A stretch of DNA of 64,000 bases from Ornithinimicrobium murale (GCF_003352835.1 NZ_QLVD01000001.1:142210-206209); one strand, 5' to 3'. Numbered from the stretch's first letter, positions 34,257 to 43,609 are shown. A program made the numbers and translations. The notes: generated by a model from the letters alone, not told the origin.

Positions 34257-35552
34257 GTGGCTCTCAGCTGGCGGGCCGTGGCGCTGGTCCTGCTGGGCCT
34301 GGCGCCGGTCCTGCAGTGGCCGGCGTTGTCGACGGTCCGCTGGTGGGTGCTCGGCGTCCTGGTCATCGTCGGCCTGGACCTGCTGCTGGCACCCTCGCCC
34401 CAGACGCTGAGGTGGAGCCGCAGCGCAGACCAGCAGGTCCGGCTCGGCGAGGCCACCACCACGACCCTGACGGTCACCAACCCGACCCGACGCCGGATGC
34501 ACGGCCAAGTGCGCGACGCCTGGGTGCCCTCGGCCGGGGCCTCCGGCGAGCGGCACCCCCTGGCGGTGCCCGGCGGCGAGCGCCGCCGGATGACAACCCG
34601 GCTGGTGCCCACCCGACGGGGCGACCGCCGCACCGACCGGGTGACCGTCCGGGTCTGGGGACCGCTGCGCGTCGCGGCCCGTCAGCGGTCCGAACGCGTC
34701 CCGGGCTCGGTGCGGGCCCTGCCCCCCTTCCACTCCCGCAAGCACCTGCCGAGCCGGCTGGCCCAACTGCGTCAGCTTGACGGCCGCTCCGCGGTGCGCA
34801 CCCGCGGTCAGGGCACCGAGTTCGACTCGTTGCGTGACTATGTCGAGGGCGACGACGTGCGCTCGATCGACTGGCGCGCCACCGCCCGCCGGCAGCACGT
34901 GGTGGTGCGGACGTGGCAGCCGGAGCGGGACCGGCGGGTGATCCTGGTGCTGGACACCTCCCGGACCAGCGCGGCCCGCATCGACGACCAGCCACGTCTC
35001 GACGCCGCGATGGATGCCACGCTGCTGCTGGCTGCCCTGGCCTCCCGGGCCGGTGACCGGATCGACCTGATCGCCGGTGACCGCCGGGTCCGGGGTCGGG
35101 TCACCCCCGACACCGACCGTCAGGCCCTGCTGGCCCAGCTGGTGACGGCGATGGCGCCCATCGAGCCGGTGCTGGTCGAGGCGGACTGGACCCTGCTGGC
35201 CGGCAAGGTGACCGGCCTGACGCGGCGACGAGCCCTGGTCGTGCTGCTGACCGCGCTGGAGCCGGCGGCGATCGAGGAGGGGCTGCTCCCGGTGCTGCCC
35301 GCGCTGACCGCTCACCACCGCGTCGTCGTTGCCTCCGTCGCCGACCCGGAGCTGGGCCGGATGCGCGCCGACCTCGGTGACCTGGAGGCGGTCTATGACG
35401 CGGCGGCTGCGGAACGGACGATCTCCCTGCGACAGCGCACCGCCGACGCCCTGGAGCGGATGGGCGTGCACGTCATCGAGGCCGACCCCGAGCAGCTGCC
35501 GCCGCAACTGGCCGACCACTACCTGGCGCTGAAGGCCCAGGGCCTCCTCTAA
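34257..35552 (+). CDS. DUF58 domain-containing protein
   Basis: A 431-residue protein with two adjacent N-terminal membrane helices (about 4-46), a beta-rich region (TTTLTVTNPTRRR), then the DUF58 signature GTEFDSLRDYVEGDDVRSIDWRATAR near 196-220. A von Willebrand A-like fold follows, with a MIDAS start LVLDTSRTS. This is the usual substrate or partner of MoxR. The GTG start is 2 bp after the moxR stop. It is the last gene of the run; array B follows its stop. Confidence 0.88.
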   Translation: MALSWRAVALVLLGLAPVLQWPALSTVRWWVLGVLVIVGLDLLLAPSPQTLRWSRSADQQVRLGEATTTTLTVTNPTRRRMHGQVRDAWVPSAGASGERHPLAVPGGERRRMTTRLVPTRRGDRRTDRVTVRVWGPLRVAARQRSERVPGSVRALPPFHSRKHLPSRLAQLRQLDGRSAVRTRGQGTEFDSLRDYVEGDDVRSIDWRATARRQHVVVRTWQPERDRRVILVLDTSRTSAARIDDQPRLDAAMDATLLLAALASRAGDRIDLIAGDRRVRGRVTPDTDRQALLAQLVTAMAPIEPVLVEADWTLLAGKVTGLTRRRALVVLLTALEPAAIEEGLLPVLPALTAHHRVVVASVADPELGRMRADLGDLEAVYDAAAAERTISLRQRTADALERMGVHVIEADPEQLPPQLADHYLALKAQGLL

Positions 35553-35574
35553 CCCCGCCTCCCCTCCCGACCGG

Positions 35575-35742
35575 GCGCACCGTGACGCGCGATTCCAACC
35601 CACCGAGCGCACCGTGACGCGAGATTCCAACCCACCGAGCGCACCGTGACGCGCGATTCCAACCCACCGAGCGCACCGTGACGCGCGATCCCAGCCCACC
35701 GAGCGCACCGTGACGCGCGATCCCAGCCCACCGAGCGCACCG
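35575..35742. repeat. Five tandem 32-bp repeats plus a partial unit (array B)
   Basis: Units begin at 35575, 35607, 35639, 35671 and 35703, with 8 more bases at 35735. Each contains GCGCACCGTGACGCG followed by a GATTCC/GATCCC and CCCACCGA half. Copies differ at only one to three positions. The array fills the gap between the converging DUF58 and CHRD genes. The unit is the same length as, and clearly related to, array D at the right edge. Confidence 0.95.
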
Positions 35743-35755
35743 CGGCGACGATCGC

Positions 35756-36193
35756 CTAACCCAGCTGGCCCCGCACGGCGCCACCCGGGAACTCCGCGTT
35801 GTGCACGTTGACGTAATAGCCATCGAGGTCCGTCATGATCGTGCGGAGCAGCGCCCGGTCTGCGTCGACACACCCGGAGGACATGCCGGTGGTGGGTGGT
35901 GCGAGCGGGATGACGACCGGTCCCGCGACGTCGGGTCCGGCGACGTGGATGTGCGCTGCGGTGGCTGCCGCGATGTCTGAGACCTCGAGGGTGTAGCACA
36001 ACTGTTCCTGGCCCGGATTGATGCGGAAGTGCGCTGTTCCGGAGCCGTCCGGGTCACCGGGATCTGGGCGCTCGGCGGCGCCGGTCATCGCGACCGTGAT
36101 GGGTCGGCCGGTGTCGGCTGCATCACCGGAAGCAGCCAGGGGCAGAGCGGTCAGGGCGAGAGCAGTCGCTGACACAAGGGCAGTTCGTCGCAT
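35756..36193 (-). CDS. Secreted CHRD-domain protein
   Basis: A 145-residue exported protein: signal peptide (MRRTALVSATALALTALPLAASG, likely cut after Ala) and a CHRD domain (ITVAMTGAAERPDPGDPDGSGTA, then CYTLEVSDI, AAHIHVAG, YYVNVHNAEFPGGAVRGQL). Two cysteines could form a disulfide. CHRD is a beta-rich domain first seen in chordin; its bacterial role is unknown. Of two adjacent ATGs the second is best placed behind GGAGG. A longer upstream frame has no signal-peptide logic. Confidence 0.85.
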   Translation of the reverse strand: MRRTALVSATALALTALPLAASGDAADTGRPITVAMTGAAERPDPGDPDGSGTAHFRINPGQEQLCYTLEVSDIAAATAAHIHVAGPDVAGPVVIPLAPPTTGMSSGCVDADRALLRTIMTDLDGYYVNVHNAEFPGGAVRGQLG

Positions 36194-36362
36194 CATTCCT
36201 CCAGAGTGAGTGTGCTGTGCATCACAGAACTGATTGAGGTGGTACGCGGCGCTGAGCCCGATGGATTGCAGCATTCCGGGTGCCGCACGTCCGACCCGTC
36301 GTCAGGGCGCAGGGGACGGACGTGCGGCACCGTGCCGATGAGGTTGTCGTGGTGGCCCGGTC

Positions 36363-36368
36363 TACTCT
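36363..36368 (+). promoter_or_regulatory. -10 box (TACTCT) of the serine hydrolase gene
   Basis: TACTCT ends 9 nt before the ATG. A GTG only 3 nt after the box would lie inside the promoter, so the ATG is preferred. The rest of the 184-bp spacer to the CHRD gene shows nothing further. Confidence 0.5.
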
Positions 36369-36377
36369 CACGTGACC

Positions 36378-37607
36378 ATGACTGCCGCTGACCTGGACCG
36401 CGTCTCCGCCGAACTGACCCGAGCCCTGCAGCCCCTGGTGCAGGCAGGGACTCCACCCGGCCTCACCTGGGGGTTCGACGTCGGAGGTGAGCGCCGCACC
36501 GGTGCGCTGGGTCACCTCGACCCGGAGCGCACGGTCCCGGCACGGCTGGACACGATCTATCGCATCAGCTCGATGACCAAGCCGGTGACGGCGGTCGCAA
36601 CCCTCTCACTCGTCGAGGACGGCGTGCTGTCCCTGGACCAGCCGGTCGATGAGCTGCTGCCAGAGCTCGCGGACCGTCGGGTGCTCACCCGCCCGGACGG
36701 CCCCCTTGAGCAGACCGAGCCCGCACACCGGCCGATCACGGTCGAGGACCTGCTGACCTTCCGCCTCGGGCACGGCATGGACTTCACCATGCTCGGGGTC
36801 CCCACTCCGCTGGACCAGCGTCTGTCCGAACTAGGCCTGGTCGTTGGCCCCCCGGCACCACAGCACCACCTGCCTCCCGACGCGTGGCTGGCTGCTCTGG
36901 GCAGCGTTCCCCTCCGGCACCAGCCTGGGGAGCGCTGGCTCTACAACACCGGTGCCGAGGTGCTGGGGGTGCTGCTGGCACGTTGCAGCGACGCCGCGCT
37001 GGGAGATGTCCTCCGTGAGCGGGTGCTCGATCCTCTCGGTATGCCGGACACCGCCTTCTCCGTGCCTGCTCAGTCACTGGCCCGGTTGGGTGCCTGCTTC
37101 GCGGCGGCTGGTCCGGAGAGCGAGCGACAGCCCCCAGAGCCGGAGCGCCTCGAGGTCTACGACCCGCCGGATGGTCAGTGGAGCAGCCCACCGACCTTTG
37201 AGGGCGGCGACGGCGGGCTCGTCTCCACCGTCGAGGACTTCCTCTCCTTCGGGGCAGTCTTGCGCGACGGCCGGCATCGCGACAACGAGCGCATCCTCTC
37301 CGCGGACAGCGTCACCGCTATGACGAGCAACCAGCTGACCGACGCCCAGCTCCGGGCGTCCGGGCCCTCACCCGATGGCAGCGCGGGCTGGGGGCTGGGC
37401 GTCGGGGTCACCCTCGAGGGGTCGACCCCCACCGTCGTGGGCAGCTACGGCTGGGACGGCGGGCTGGGCTCGACCTGGCGCAACGACACGGCCCGAGACC
37501 TCGTCGCAGTCCTGCTGACCAACCAGTCCTGGGCCAGCCCCGTGCCGCCCGCCGTCGCCGAGACGTTCTGGTCGACTCTGGCCACCTGCCTGCCCCTCGG
37601 CCGGTGA
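36378..37607 (+). CDS. Beta-lactamase-family serine hydrolase (class C fold)
   Basis: A 409-residue member of the beta-lactamase/esterase family. The SxxK motif SSMTK has nucleophile Ser65 and Lys68; the YxN motif is in WLYNTGAEVLG (about 189); HxG-like GSYGWDGGLG lies near the C-terminus. There is no signal peptide, so it is probably cytoplasmic, acting as an esterase or peptidase rather than on beta-lactams. No clear operon partners. Confidence 0.88.
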   Translation: MTAADLDRVSAELTRALQPLVQAGTPPGLTWGFDVGGERRTGALGHLDPERTVPARLDTIYRISSMTKPVTAVATLSLVEDGVLSLDQPVDELLPELADRRVLTRPDGPLEQTEPAHRPITVEDLLTFRLGHGMDFTMLGVPTPLDQRLSELGLVVGPPAPQHHLPPDAWLAALGSVPLRHQPGERWLYNTGAEVLGVLLARCSDAALGDVLRERVLDPLGMPDTAFSVPAQSLARLGACFAAAGPESERQPPEPERLEVYDPPDGQWSSPPTFEGGDGGLVSTVEDFLSFGAVLRDGRHRDNERILSADSVTAMTSNQLTDAQLRASGPSPDGSAGWGLGVGVTLEGSTPTVVGSYGWDGGLGSTWRNDTARDLVAVLLTNQSWASPVPPAVAETFWSTLATCLPLGR

Positions 37608-37695
37608 GTGCGGACGCGAACGCCTGACATCGCGGCCGGCGCTGACGCTCGTAGCGTGCGGGAGGCTGCCCGGAGCTCGTCAGCGCGCCAGCTCG

Positions 37696-38691
37696 TCAGC
37701 CCACCGTGGGCGCCGACGCCCCGACCTGCAACTCGTCCACGTCGCCAGTGATGCCACGCTGCACCGCGGAGCGCCCGAGGGTGAAGACATAGAGCACGAA
37801 CAGCCCCAGCGCGAGCACGCCGATCCCCACTCGCGCCCAGGTCGGCAACGGCGACGGTGTCACGAACGCTTCGATCAGGCCGGAGATCAGCAGCACCACG
37901 ATGAGCCCGAGTGAGACTCCGGCGGCTGTGCGGCCCTCGTGCGCCAGGTTGGACAGCCTGGTTCGGGGCCCGGGCGCCACCCACGCCCAGAACAGCCGCA
38001 GCCCCACCCCGGCGGCGACGAAGACAGCGGTCAGCTCGAGCAGGCCGTGCGGGGTGATCAGCCCCCAGAAGACGTCGGCCCGACCGTGCTGGTGCATCAA
38101 CGAGCCGGTCACCGCCACATTGGCGATGTTCTGCCAGAGGACATAGATCACCGGCAGGCCGAGGACGCCGAAGACGATGCACTGCGCAGCGACCCAGGCG
38201 TTGTTGATCCAGACCTGGGCCGCGAAGCTGCTCGCGGCGTTCTCCGAGTAGTAGTTGGCGAAGTCACTCTCCACCAGCTGCGCCACCTCTGCCGGGGAGA
38301 TCAGCGTGTTCTCGATCACCGGGTTGTAGTAGAGCCAGGTGCCCAGCGCGAACCCCACGAGGACGTTGATCAGGGCGGTCAGGATCCACCAGTGCCGCAG
38401 CCGGTAGAGCGCCGCCGGGAAGTCCTCGACGAAGAATCGGCCGACCATCGCCCAGGAGAAGGTTCGGGCCCCGGCCGAGCGCAACCGCGCCCCCGCCAAC
38501 AACCCCGACAGGTGCGTGATCAGCGACGGGTCGGGAGCGGTCGAGCGCACCGTCGACAGATCGGTCGCCACGCGCTGATAGCCGTCGAGCAGCTCATCGG
38601 CCTCCGCACCACCGAGCAGACGCTGCCGGGACAGCGCCGCGAGCCGGTCCCAGCCCGGTCGGCGGCGCGTCACGAGTGCGTCGAGGTCCAC
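37696..38691 (-). CDS. Stage II sporulation protein M-like membrane protein
   Basis: A 331-residue SpoIIM-family protein. The cytoplasmic N-terminus (DLDALVTRRRPGWDRL, a typical family start) is followed by five or six membrane helices (for example WWILTALINVLVGFALGTWL, VFGVLGLPVIYVLWQ) and the conserved LITPHGLLELTAVFVA. Outside spore formers this family occurs beside RDD, MoxR and DUF58 genes. GTG start 6 nt after TATCCT. Divergent from the RDD gene. Function in non-sporulating Actinobacteria is unknown. Confidence 0.87.
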   Translation of the reverse strand: MDLDALVTRRRPGWDRLAALSRQRLLGGAEADELLDGYQRVATDLSTVRSTAPDPSLITHLSGLLAGARLRSAGARTFSWAMVGRFFVEDFPAALYRLRHWWILTALINVLVGFALGTWLYYNPVIENTLISPAEVAQLVESDFANYYSENAASSFAAQVWINNAWVAAQCIVFGVLGLPVIYVLWQNIANVAVTGSLMHQHGRADVFWGLITPHGLLELTAVFVAAGVGLRLFWAWVAPGPRTRLSNLAHEGRTAAGVSLGLIVVLLISGLIEAFVTPSPLPTWARVGIGVLALGLFVLYVFTLGRSAVQRGITGDVDELQVGASAPTVG

Positions 38692-38697
38692 TCGGTC

Positions 38698-38781
38698 AGG
38701 ATACGGGCACCCCGTCAGTGGTCCGGTGGGGCGCAGGCCGTATGCCGTGGCGCACCGCGGGCGGTGCCGTGCCAGTAGTCT
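38698..38781. promoter_or_regulatory. Divergent -10 boxes of the SpoIIM and RDD genes
   Basis: TATCCT on the minus strand (38698-38703), 6 nt from the SpoIIM GTG; TAGTCT on the plus strand (38776-38781), 9 nt from the RDD ATG. The 72 bp between holds no clear palindrome. Confidence 0.5.
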
Positions 38782-38790
38782 GGCGCCACC

Positions 38791-39606
38791 ATGGCAACCC
38801 GGGGCATCTTCGAGACCGACCGCTTCGTCACCTCCGAGGCCGTCGAGATCGACCTGCCCGCCGCCAGCCTCCCGATGCGAATGGCCTCGGGCGCGATCGA
38901 CCTGGCCATCGTGGTGATCGTGCTCCTGCTCGCCTTCTGGGCCTCCCCGTGGAGCCTGGTCGGTCAGGACATGGCGCTCCTGCAGGCGATCCTCATCCTG
39001 CTGTTGGTCGGCTCCCTGGTGGCGGTGCCCGTGGCCAGCGAGACCTTCAGCCAGGGACGCACCCTCGGCAAGCTGGTCTTCGGGCTGCGCACGGTGCGTG
39101 ATGACACGGGGCCGATCGGCTTCCGGCACGCCCTGATCCGGGGGCTGACCGCCTGGTTCGAGGTGTGGCTGACCGCCGGTGGACTCGCGCTCTTGATCGC
39201 TGCCTCCAACGAGCGGGCCAAGCGGCTCGGTGACTTTCTCGCAGGCACCTACGTCGTCCGCGAACGGGTGCGGCTCTCCCTGCCTGCCCCGGCGGAGATG
39301 CCCGCCGAGCTGGCTCCGTGGGCGATCGGCACTGACATCGGCGTCATCCCGGACGGTCTGGCCGTTGCAGTCCGGCAGTTCCTGACCCGGCGCCAGGAGC
39401 TCACCCCGCCCAGCCGCGCGGCCACCGGCTCAGCACTGTTCTCCGACCTGATGCCCTATGTCTCACCGCCTCCCCCACCCTGGGCACACCCGGAGGCGGT
39501 GATGTCAGCGATCATGGCCGAGCGCCGCCGGCGCGACATGATCAAACTGGAGCGCGACGACCGCCTCCGTGCCCGCGTGCTGGGGCCCGACCCGTTGTCC
39601 CGCTGA
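38791..39606 (+). CDS. RDD family membrane protein
   Basis: A 271-residue protein with an RDD domain: ASLPMRMASGAIDLAIVV (start of the first helix with the key Arg/Asp), a second helix near 66-84, FSQGRTLGKLVFGLRTV, and a third helix ending NERAKRLGDFLAGTYVVRER. The C-terminal 100 residues are cytoplasmic and charged. RDD proteins have been linked to ion/proton transport in some bacteria; here the function is open. Paired with SpoIIM as in many Actinobacteria. Confidence 0.86.
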   Translation: MATRGIFETDRFVTSEAVEIDLPAASLPMRMASGAIDLAIVVIVLLLAFWASPWSLVGQDMALLQAILILLLVGSLVAVPVASETFSQGRTLGKLVFGLRTVRDDTGPIGFRHALIRGLTAWFEVWLTAGGLALLIAASNERAKRLGDFLAGTYVVRERVRLSLPAPAEMPAELAPWAIGTDIGVIPDGLAVAVRQFLTRRQELTPPSRAATGSALFSDLMPYVSPPPPPWAHPEAVMSAIMAERRRRDMIKLERDDRLRARVLGPDPLSR

Positions 39607-39619
39607 CGACGGGTCGGGC
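39585..39619. terminator. Strong bidirectional terminator hairpin
   Basis: GCCCGACCCGT pairs perfectly with ACGGGTCGGGC (11 bp). The stem then continues through one T-G wobble and GTC/GAC to a 5-nt loop. It contains the RDD stop codon and ends 2 bp before the adenosine deaminase stop, so it serves both converging genes. Confidence 0.75.
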
Positions 39620-39621
39620 AC

Positions 39622-40755
39622 CTACTGGTCGTAGAAGGGCTTGATCACGTCCTCGATGATCGCCAGACGCTCGTCGAAGGGCAGGAAGGCCGATTTCATC
39701 GCGTTGACCGTGACCCGCCGCAGGTGAGGCAGGTCCCACCCCGCCTCGGCGACCAGCAGCTCCATCTCCCGTGACATGGACGTCCCACTCATCAGCCGGT
39801 TATCGGTGTTGAGCGTGACGCGGAAACGCAGCCGGTCCAGCAGGGTGATCGGGTGGGCTGCGATGGTCGGCGAGGCGCCGGTCTGCAGGTTGCTCGACGG
39901 GCACATCTCCAGAGGGATCCGGCGATCACGGACGTATGCCGCGAGCCGGCCGAGCTGCACCCCGTCCAGTTGGTCCTGGGTCCAGTCGGCGTAGGGCACC
40001 TGGTCGTCCATCTCCGCGACCGGCACGCCGTCGCAGGTGATGTCGTCAACCAGCCGCACGCCGTGGCCGAGCCGCTCGGCACCGCACCACTGGATCGCCT
40101 CCCAGATCGACTTCAGCCCGAAGGCCTCGCCGGCGTGGATAGTGAAGTGGAAGTTCTCGCGCCGCAGATACTCGAAGGCGTCCAGGTGGCGTGTGGGTGG
40201 GAAGCCCGCCTCAGCACCGGCGATGTCGAAACCGAAGACCCCCGCGTCCCAGTGGCGGACGGCGAGCTCGGCGATCTCCCGCGAGCGAGCAGCATGCCGC
40301 ATGGCGGTCACCAGCGCACCGACCCGGATCGTGTTGCCCTGACCCGCAGCAGACTCCACCCCCTCGCGCAACCCCAGGTCCACGGCCTCGACGACCTCGT
40401 CGAGACTCAGCCCTCGCGTCAGGTGCTGCTCCGGGGCATAGCGCACCTCGGCATACACCACGCCGTCGGCAGCCAGGTCCTCCACGCACTCCCGGGCCAC
40501 GCGCACCAGGTGGTCCCTGGTCTGCATGACGGCCACGGTGTGGTCGAAGGTCTCCAGGTAGCGCTCGAGGGACCCCGAGTCAGCGCTGTCCCGGAACCAG
40601 ACCGCCAGACCGTCCACGTCATCGGCGGGCAGCTCGTGGCCGACCTCCCCGGCCAGCTCCAGGATGGTGGCCGGGCGCAGGCCACCGTCGAGATGGTCGT
40701 GCAGGACCGCCTTCGGGGCGGAGCGGATGACCTCGGGGGCCAGTGGCTCAGGCAC
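39622..40755 (-). CDS. add: Adenosine deaminase
   Basis: A 377-residue zinc enzyme deaminating (deoxy)adenosine to (deoxy)inosine. Zinc ligands: HDHLDGG (His19, His21), the histidine of [10 protein letters not shown] with the catalytic Glu next to it, the LGHGVRL histidine, and the aspartate of [11 protein letters not shown]. Product inosine is a substrate for the pnp-encoded enzyme. The GTG used overlaps the cupin stop by 8 nt and begins with the family-like [21 protein letters not shown] strong hairpin follows the stop. Confidence 0.95.
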   Translation of the reverse strand: MPEPLAPEVIRSAPKAVLHDHLDGGLRPATILELAGEVGHELPADDVDGLAVWFRDSADSGSLERYLETFDHTVAVMQTRDHLVRVARECVEDLAADGVVYAEVRYAPEQHLTRGLSLDEVVEAVDLGLREGVESAAGQGNTIRVGALVTAMRHAARSREIAELAVRHWDAGVFGFDIAGAEAGFPPTRHLDAFEYLRRENFHFTIHAGEAFGLKSIWEAIQWCGAERLGHGVRLVDDITCDGVPVAEMDDQVPYADWTQDQLDGVQLGRLAAYVRDRRIPLEMCPSSNLQTGASPTIAAHPITLLDRLRFRVTLNTDNRLMSGTSMSREMELLVAEAGWDLPHLRRVTVNAMKSAFLPFDERLAIIEDVIKPFYDQ

Positions 40756-41095
40756 GGTGGGCGCCCTCTTCGGAGAAGGCCGGCACGCAGACCGCGAGAT
40801 AGTCGGCACCGTCTGGGCCGGCCTCGTAGCGCACCCGCTCACCGGCCCGGGTCAGGAGGGCTGCCCCGGCCCGGATCGTCTCGGTGCCCTCGCCGGTGTG
40901 CACCAGGATCTCGCCGGAGACGACATAGGTGACCTCGTCGAAGACCGGCGTCTGGGCTGGCTCCTCCCACCCGGCGGGGGCGCTCATGCGCGCCACCGAG
41001 TAGTTGTTGTGGCCGGTCGAGACGCGACCGGCCAGTTCCTCGATGATCTTCCCGCCGGGGACGGGGATGCGGACCGGTTCCAAGTGCTCTGCCAT
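40748..41095 (-). CDS. Cupin-domain protein
   Basis: A 115-residue single-domain cupin. The barrel core is [19 protein letters not shown] followed by [25 protein letters not shown]; the usual His-rich motif 1 is reduced (no HxH), so metal binding is doubtful. It sits in front of add with overlapping ends, so it may be made with it, and is divergent from deoC. ATG is 6 nt after TAGGAT. Could be a small sugar- or nucleoside-related isomerase or sensor; no function assigned. Confidence 0.78.
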   Translation of the reverse strand: MAEHLEPVRIPVPGGKIIEELAGRVSTGHNNYSVARMSAPAGWEEPAQTPVFDEVTYVVSGEILVHTGEGTETIRAGAALLTRAGERVRYEAGPDGADYLAVCVPAFSEEGAHRA

Positions 41096-41101
41096 GACCC
41101 G

Positions 41102-41136
41102 ATCCTAGGTGCCGGACGGGTCTCCCGGGCTAGACT
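41102..41136. promoter_or_regulatory. Divergent -10 boxes of the cupin-add and deoC operons
   Basis: TAGGAT on the minus strand (41102-41107) and TAGACT on the plus strand (41131-41136), each exactly 6 nt from its start codon. Only 23 bp separate the boxes, so one bound regulator could switch both nucleoside operons. Confidence 0.6.
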
Positions 41137-41142
41137 CGAGCG

Positions 41143-42150
41143 GTGAGCACCGACACCGCCGCCCCCGTGACGACTGCGTCCGACGCGCCTGCCCGTGCCC
41201 GTGAGGTCCTTGGGGTCTCGCGGTTGACGAACACGGCGTTGACCTCGTGGTTGCACGGGTTGTCTGGTGTGGACCAGGTCGGCGCGGAGGCCCGTGCGGC
41301 GTCGTTGGGGACGCGGTCGATCAAGACCACGTCCAAGGCGTGGGCGATCGATCAGGCGATCTCGATGATCGACCTGACCACGCTGGAGGGTGCCGACACT
41401 GCCGGTCGGGTCCGGGGGTTGGCCATTCGTGCCCTGACCCCGGACCCCAGTGACCTGTCCACGCCGCGACCGGCGGCGGTCTGTGTCTATGGCGACATGG
41501 TCGGCCACGCCCGGGACGTGCTCGGCGACAGTGGTGTCAAGGTCGCCGCGGTCGCGACCGCGTTCCCGTCGGGGCGGGCGAGCCTGGCGGTGAAGCTGGC
41601 CGATGTCGCGGACGCCGTCTCCGCGGGCGCCGATGAGATCGACATGGTGATCGACCGGGGTGCGTTCCTCTCTGGCGACTACCTGAGCGTCTTCGACCAG
41701 ATCGTCGCGGTCAAGGAAGCCTGCGGCGACGCGCGGTTGAAGGTGATTATGGAGACCGGTGAGCTAGTCACCTACGACAACGTGCGGCGCGCGTCCTACC
41801 TGTCGATGCTGGCCGGGGGCGACTTCATCAAGACCTCCACCGGCAAGGTGGCACCCGCGGCAACGTTGCCGGTGACGTTGATCATGTTGCAGGCGGTCCG
41901 GGACTGGCGGGGACTGACCGGGCAGCAGGTCGGGGTCAAACCCGCAGGTGGCATCCGCACCAGCAAGGACGCCATCAAGTTCCTGGTGACCGTCCACGAG
42001 GTCGCCGGCGAGGACTGGCTCACCAACCAGTGGTTCCGGTTCGGCGCCTCCAGCCTGCTCAACGACCTGATCCTGCAGCGGCAGAAGCTGGCCACGGGCG
42101 CCTACTCCGGGGCCGACTACATCGCCGACGACTCCCCCAGCCTCTACTAG
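41143..42150 (+). CDS. deoC: Deoxyribose-phosphate aldolase
   Basis: A 335-residue class I aldolase, splitting 2-deoxyribose-5-P into acetaldehyde and glyceraldehyde-3-P. Schiff-base lysine in DFIKTSTGK (Lys230), the second lysine in GVKPAGGIRT (Lys266), and the aspartate of ADEIDMVID. It is longer than E. coli DeoC (259) because of an N-terminal extension of about 60 residues, as in the long actinobacterial type. The N-terminal half uses unusually many TTG leucines compared with its neighbours. It is followed by two aldehyde dehydrogenase genes. Confidence 0.94.
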   Translation: MSTDTAAPVTTASDAPARAREVLGVSRLTNTALTSWLHGLSGVDQVGAEARAASLGTRSIKTTSKAWAIDQAISMIDLTTLEGADTAGRVRGLAIRALTPDPSDLSTPRPAAVCVYGDMVGHARDVLGDSGVKVAAVATAFPSGRASLAVKLADVADAVSAGADEIDMVIDRGAFLSGDYLSVFDQIVAVKEACGDARLKVIMETGELVTYDNVRRASYLSMLAGGDFIKTSTGKVAPAATLPVTLIMLQAVRDWRGLTGQQVGVKPAGGIRTSKDAIKFLVTVHEVAGEDWLTNQWFRFGASSLLNDLILQRQKLATGAYSGADYIADDSPSLY

Positions 42151-42163
42151 GAGCAGCTGACCC

Positions 42164-43609
42164 ATGCCGACTTTTGAGTACGCACCGGCGCCGGAGTCCC
42201 GCTCCGTCGTTGATCTGCAGAGCTCCTACGGGCTGTTCATCAACGGCGAGTTCGTCGACTCCCGTGGCGGCACGCCGTTCAAGACCATCAGCCCCGCCAC
42301 CGAGGAGGTCCTGGCCGAGGTCTGCGAGGCCAGCGCGGAGGACGTGGACCGGGCCGTGGCCGCCGCGCGCGCCGCTTTCGGGTCCTGGTCTAGCCTCAGT
42401 GGCGCGGACCGGGGCAAGTACCTCTTCCGGATCGCCCGCATCATGCAGGAGCGGGCCCGGGAGTTCGCGGTGCTGGAGTCCCTGGACAACGGCAAACCGA
42501 TCAAGGAGTCCCGCGACGTCGACGTCCCGATCGCCGCGGCGCACTTCTTCTACCACGCCGGGTGGGCCGACAAGCTGGCCTATGCCTCCCTGGGTCAGAA
42601 CCCGCGCCCGCACGGCGTCGTCGGGCAGGTCATCCCCTGGAACTTCCCGCTGCTGATGCTCGCCTGGAAGATCGCCCCGGCTCTGGCCACCGGCAACACT
42701 GTCGTCCTCAAACCCGCCGAGACCACCCCGCTGACCGCGCTGCTGTTCGCCCAGGTCTGTCAGCAGGCCGACCTGCCCCCGGGCGTGGTCAACATCATCA
42801 CCGGCGCCGGCCCGACCGGCCAGGCGCTCATCGCCCACCAGGACGTCGACAAGGTCGCCTTCACCGGGTCCACCGCCGTGGGCAAGGCCATCGCCAGGAC
42901 GATCGCCGGCACCCGCAAGAAGGCCACCCTCGAGCTCGGTGGCAAGGCCGCCAACATCGTCTTCGACGACGCACCGGTCGACCAGGCCGTCGAGGGCATC
43001 GTCAACGGGATCTTCTTCAACCAGGGCCACGTCTGCTGCGCCGGGTCCCGCCTGCTGGTCCAGGAGTCCATCGCACAGGAGGTCGAGGACAAACTCAAAG
43101 CCCGCCTGGCCACCCTCCGCGTCGGAGACCCCCTGGACAAGAACACCGACATCGGCGCCATCAACTCCGCCGAGCAGCTCGAGCGCATCAACACCCTGGT
43201 CAAGGTCGGCGAGGACGAGGGCGCGACCCGCTGGTCCCCCGAGTGCGAGCTGCCGGCCAACGGGTTCTGGTTCCGCCCCACCGTGTTCACCGGCGTCTCC
43301 CAGACCCACCGCATCGCCCAGGAGGAGATCTTCGGCCCGGTCCTGTCCGTGCTGACCTTCCGCACCCCCGGCGAAGCCGTCTCCAAGGCCAACAACACCC
43401 CCTACGGGCTCTCCGCCGGCATCTGGACCGAAAAGGGCTCCCGGATCCTGTGGATGGCCGACCAGCTCAAGGCCGGCGTGGTCTGGGCCAACACCTTCAA
43501 CAAGTTCGACCCGACCAGCCCCTTCGGCGGCTACAAGGAATCCGGCTACGGCCGCGAGGGCGGCCGCCACGGCCTGTCCGCCTACGTCACGACAGGAGCC
43601 GCCACGTGA
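42164..43609 (+). CDS. Aldehyde dehydrogenase
   Basis: A 481-residue NAD(P)-dependent aldehyde dehydrogenase with all key residues: the oxyanion Asn in VIPWNFPLLM, LKPAE, FTGSTAVG, catalytic Glu257 in LELGGK and the nucleophile in FNQGHVCCAG (Cys291). Next to deoC it most likely oxidises the acetaldehyde released from deoxyribose. It begins 13 bp after deoC, and its stop overlaps the next start (GTGA). Confidence 0.93.
   Translation: MPTFEYAPAPESRSVVDLQSSYGLFINGEFVDSRGGTPFKTISPATEEVLAEVCEASAEDVDRAVAAARAAFGSWSSLSGADRGKYLFRIARIMQERAREFAVLESLDNGKPIKESRDVDVPIAAAHFFYHAGWADKLAYASLGQNPRPHGVVGQVIPWNFPLLMLAWKIAPALATGNTVVLKPAETTPLTALLFAQVCQQADLPPGVVNIITGAGPTGQALIAHQDVDKVAFTGSTAVGKAIARTIAGTRKKATLELGGKAANIVFDDAPVDQAVEGIVNGIFFNQGHVCCAGSRLLVQESIAQEVEDKLKARLATLRVGDPLDKNTDIGAINSAEQLERINTLVKVGEDEGATRWSPECELPANGFWFRPTVFTGVSQTHRIAQEEIFGPVLSVLTFRTPGEAVSKANNTPYGLSAGIWTEKGSRILWMADQLKAGVVWANTFNKFDPTSPFGGYKESGYGREGGRHGLSAYVTTGAAT

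Noticed and set aside
35549..35999. Repeat-coded proteins read through array B
   Set aside because: The 32-bp period is not a multiple of three, so the frame shifts at each unit; no ribosome site, and it covers the CHRD gene.
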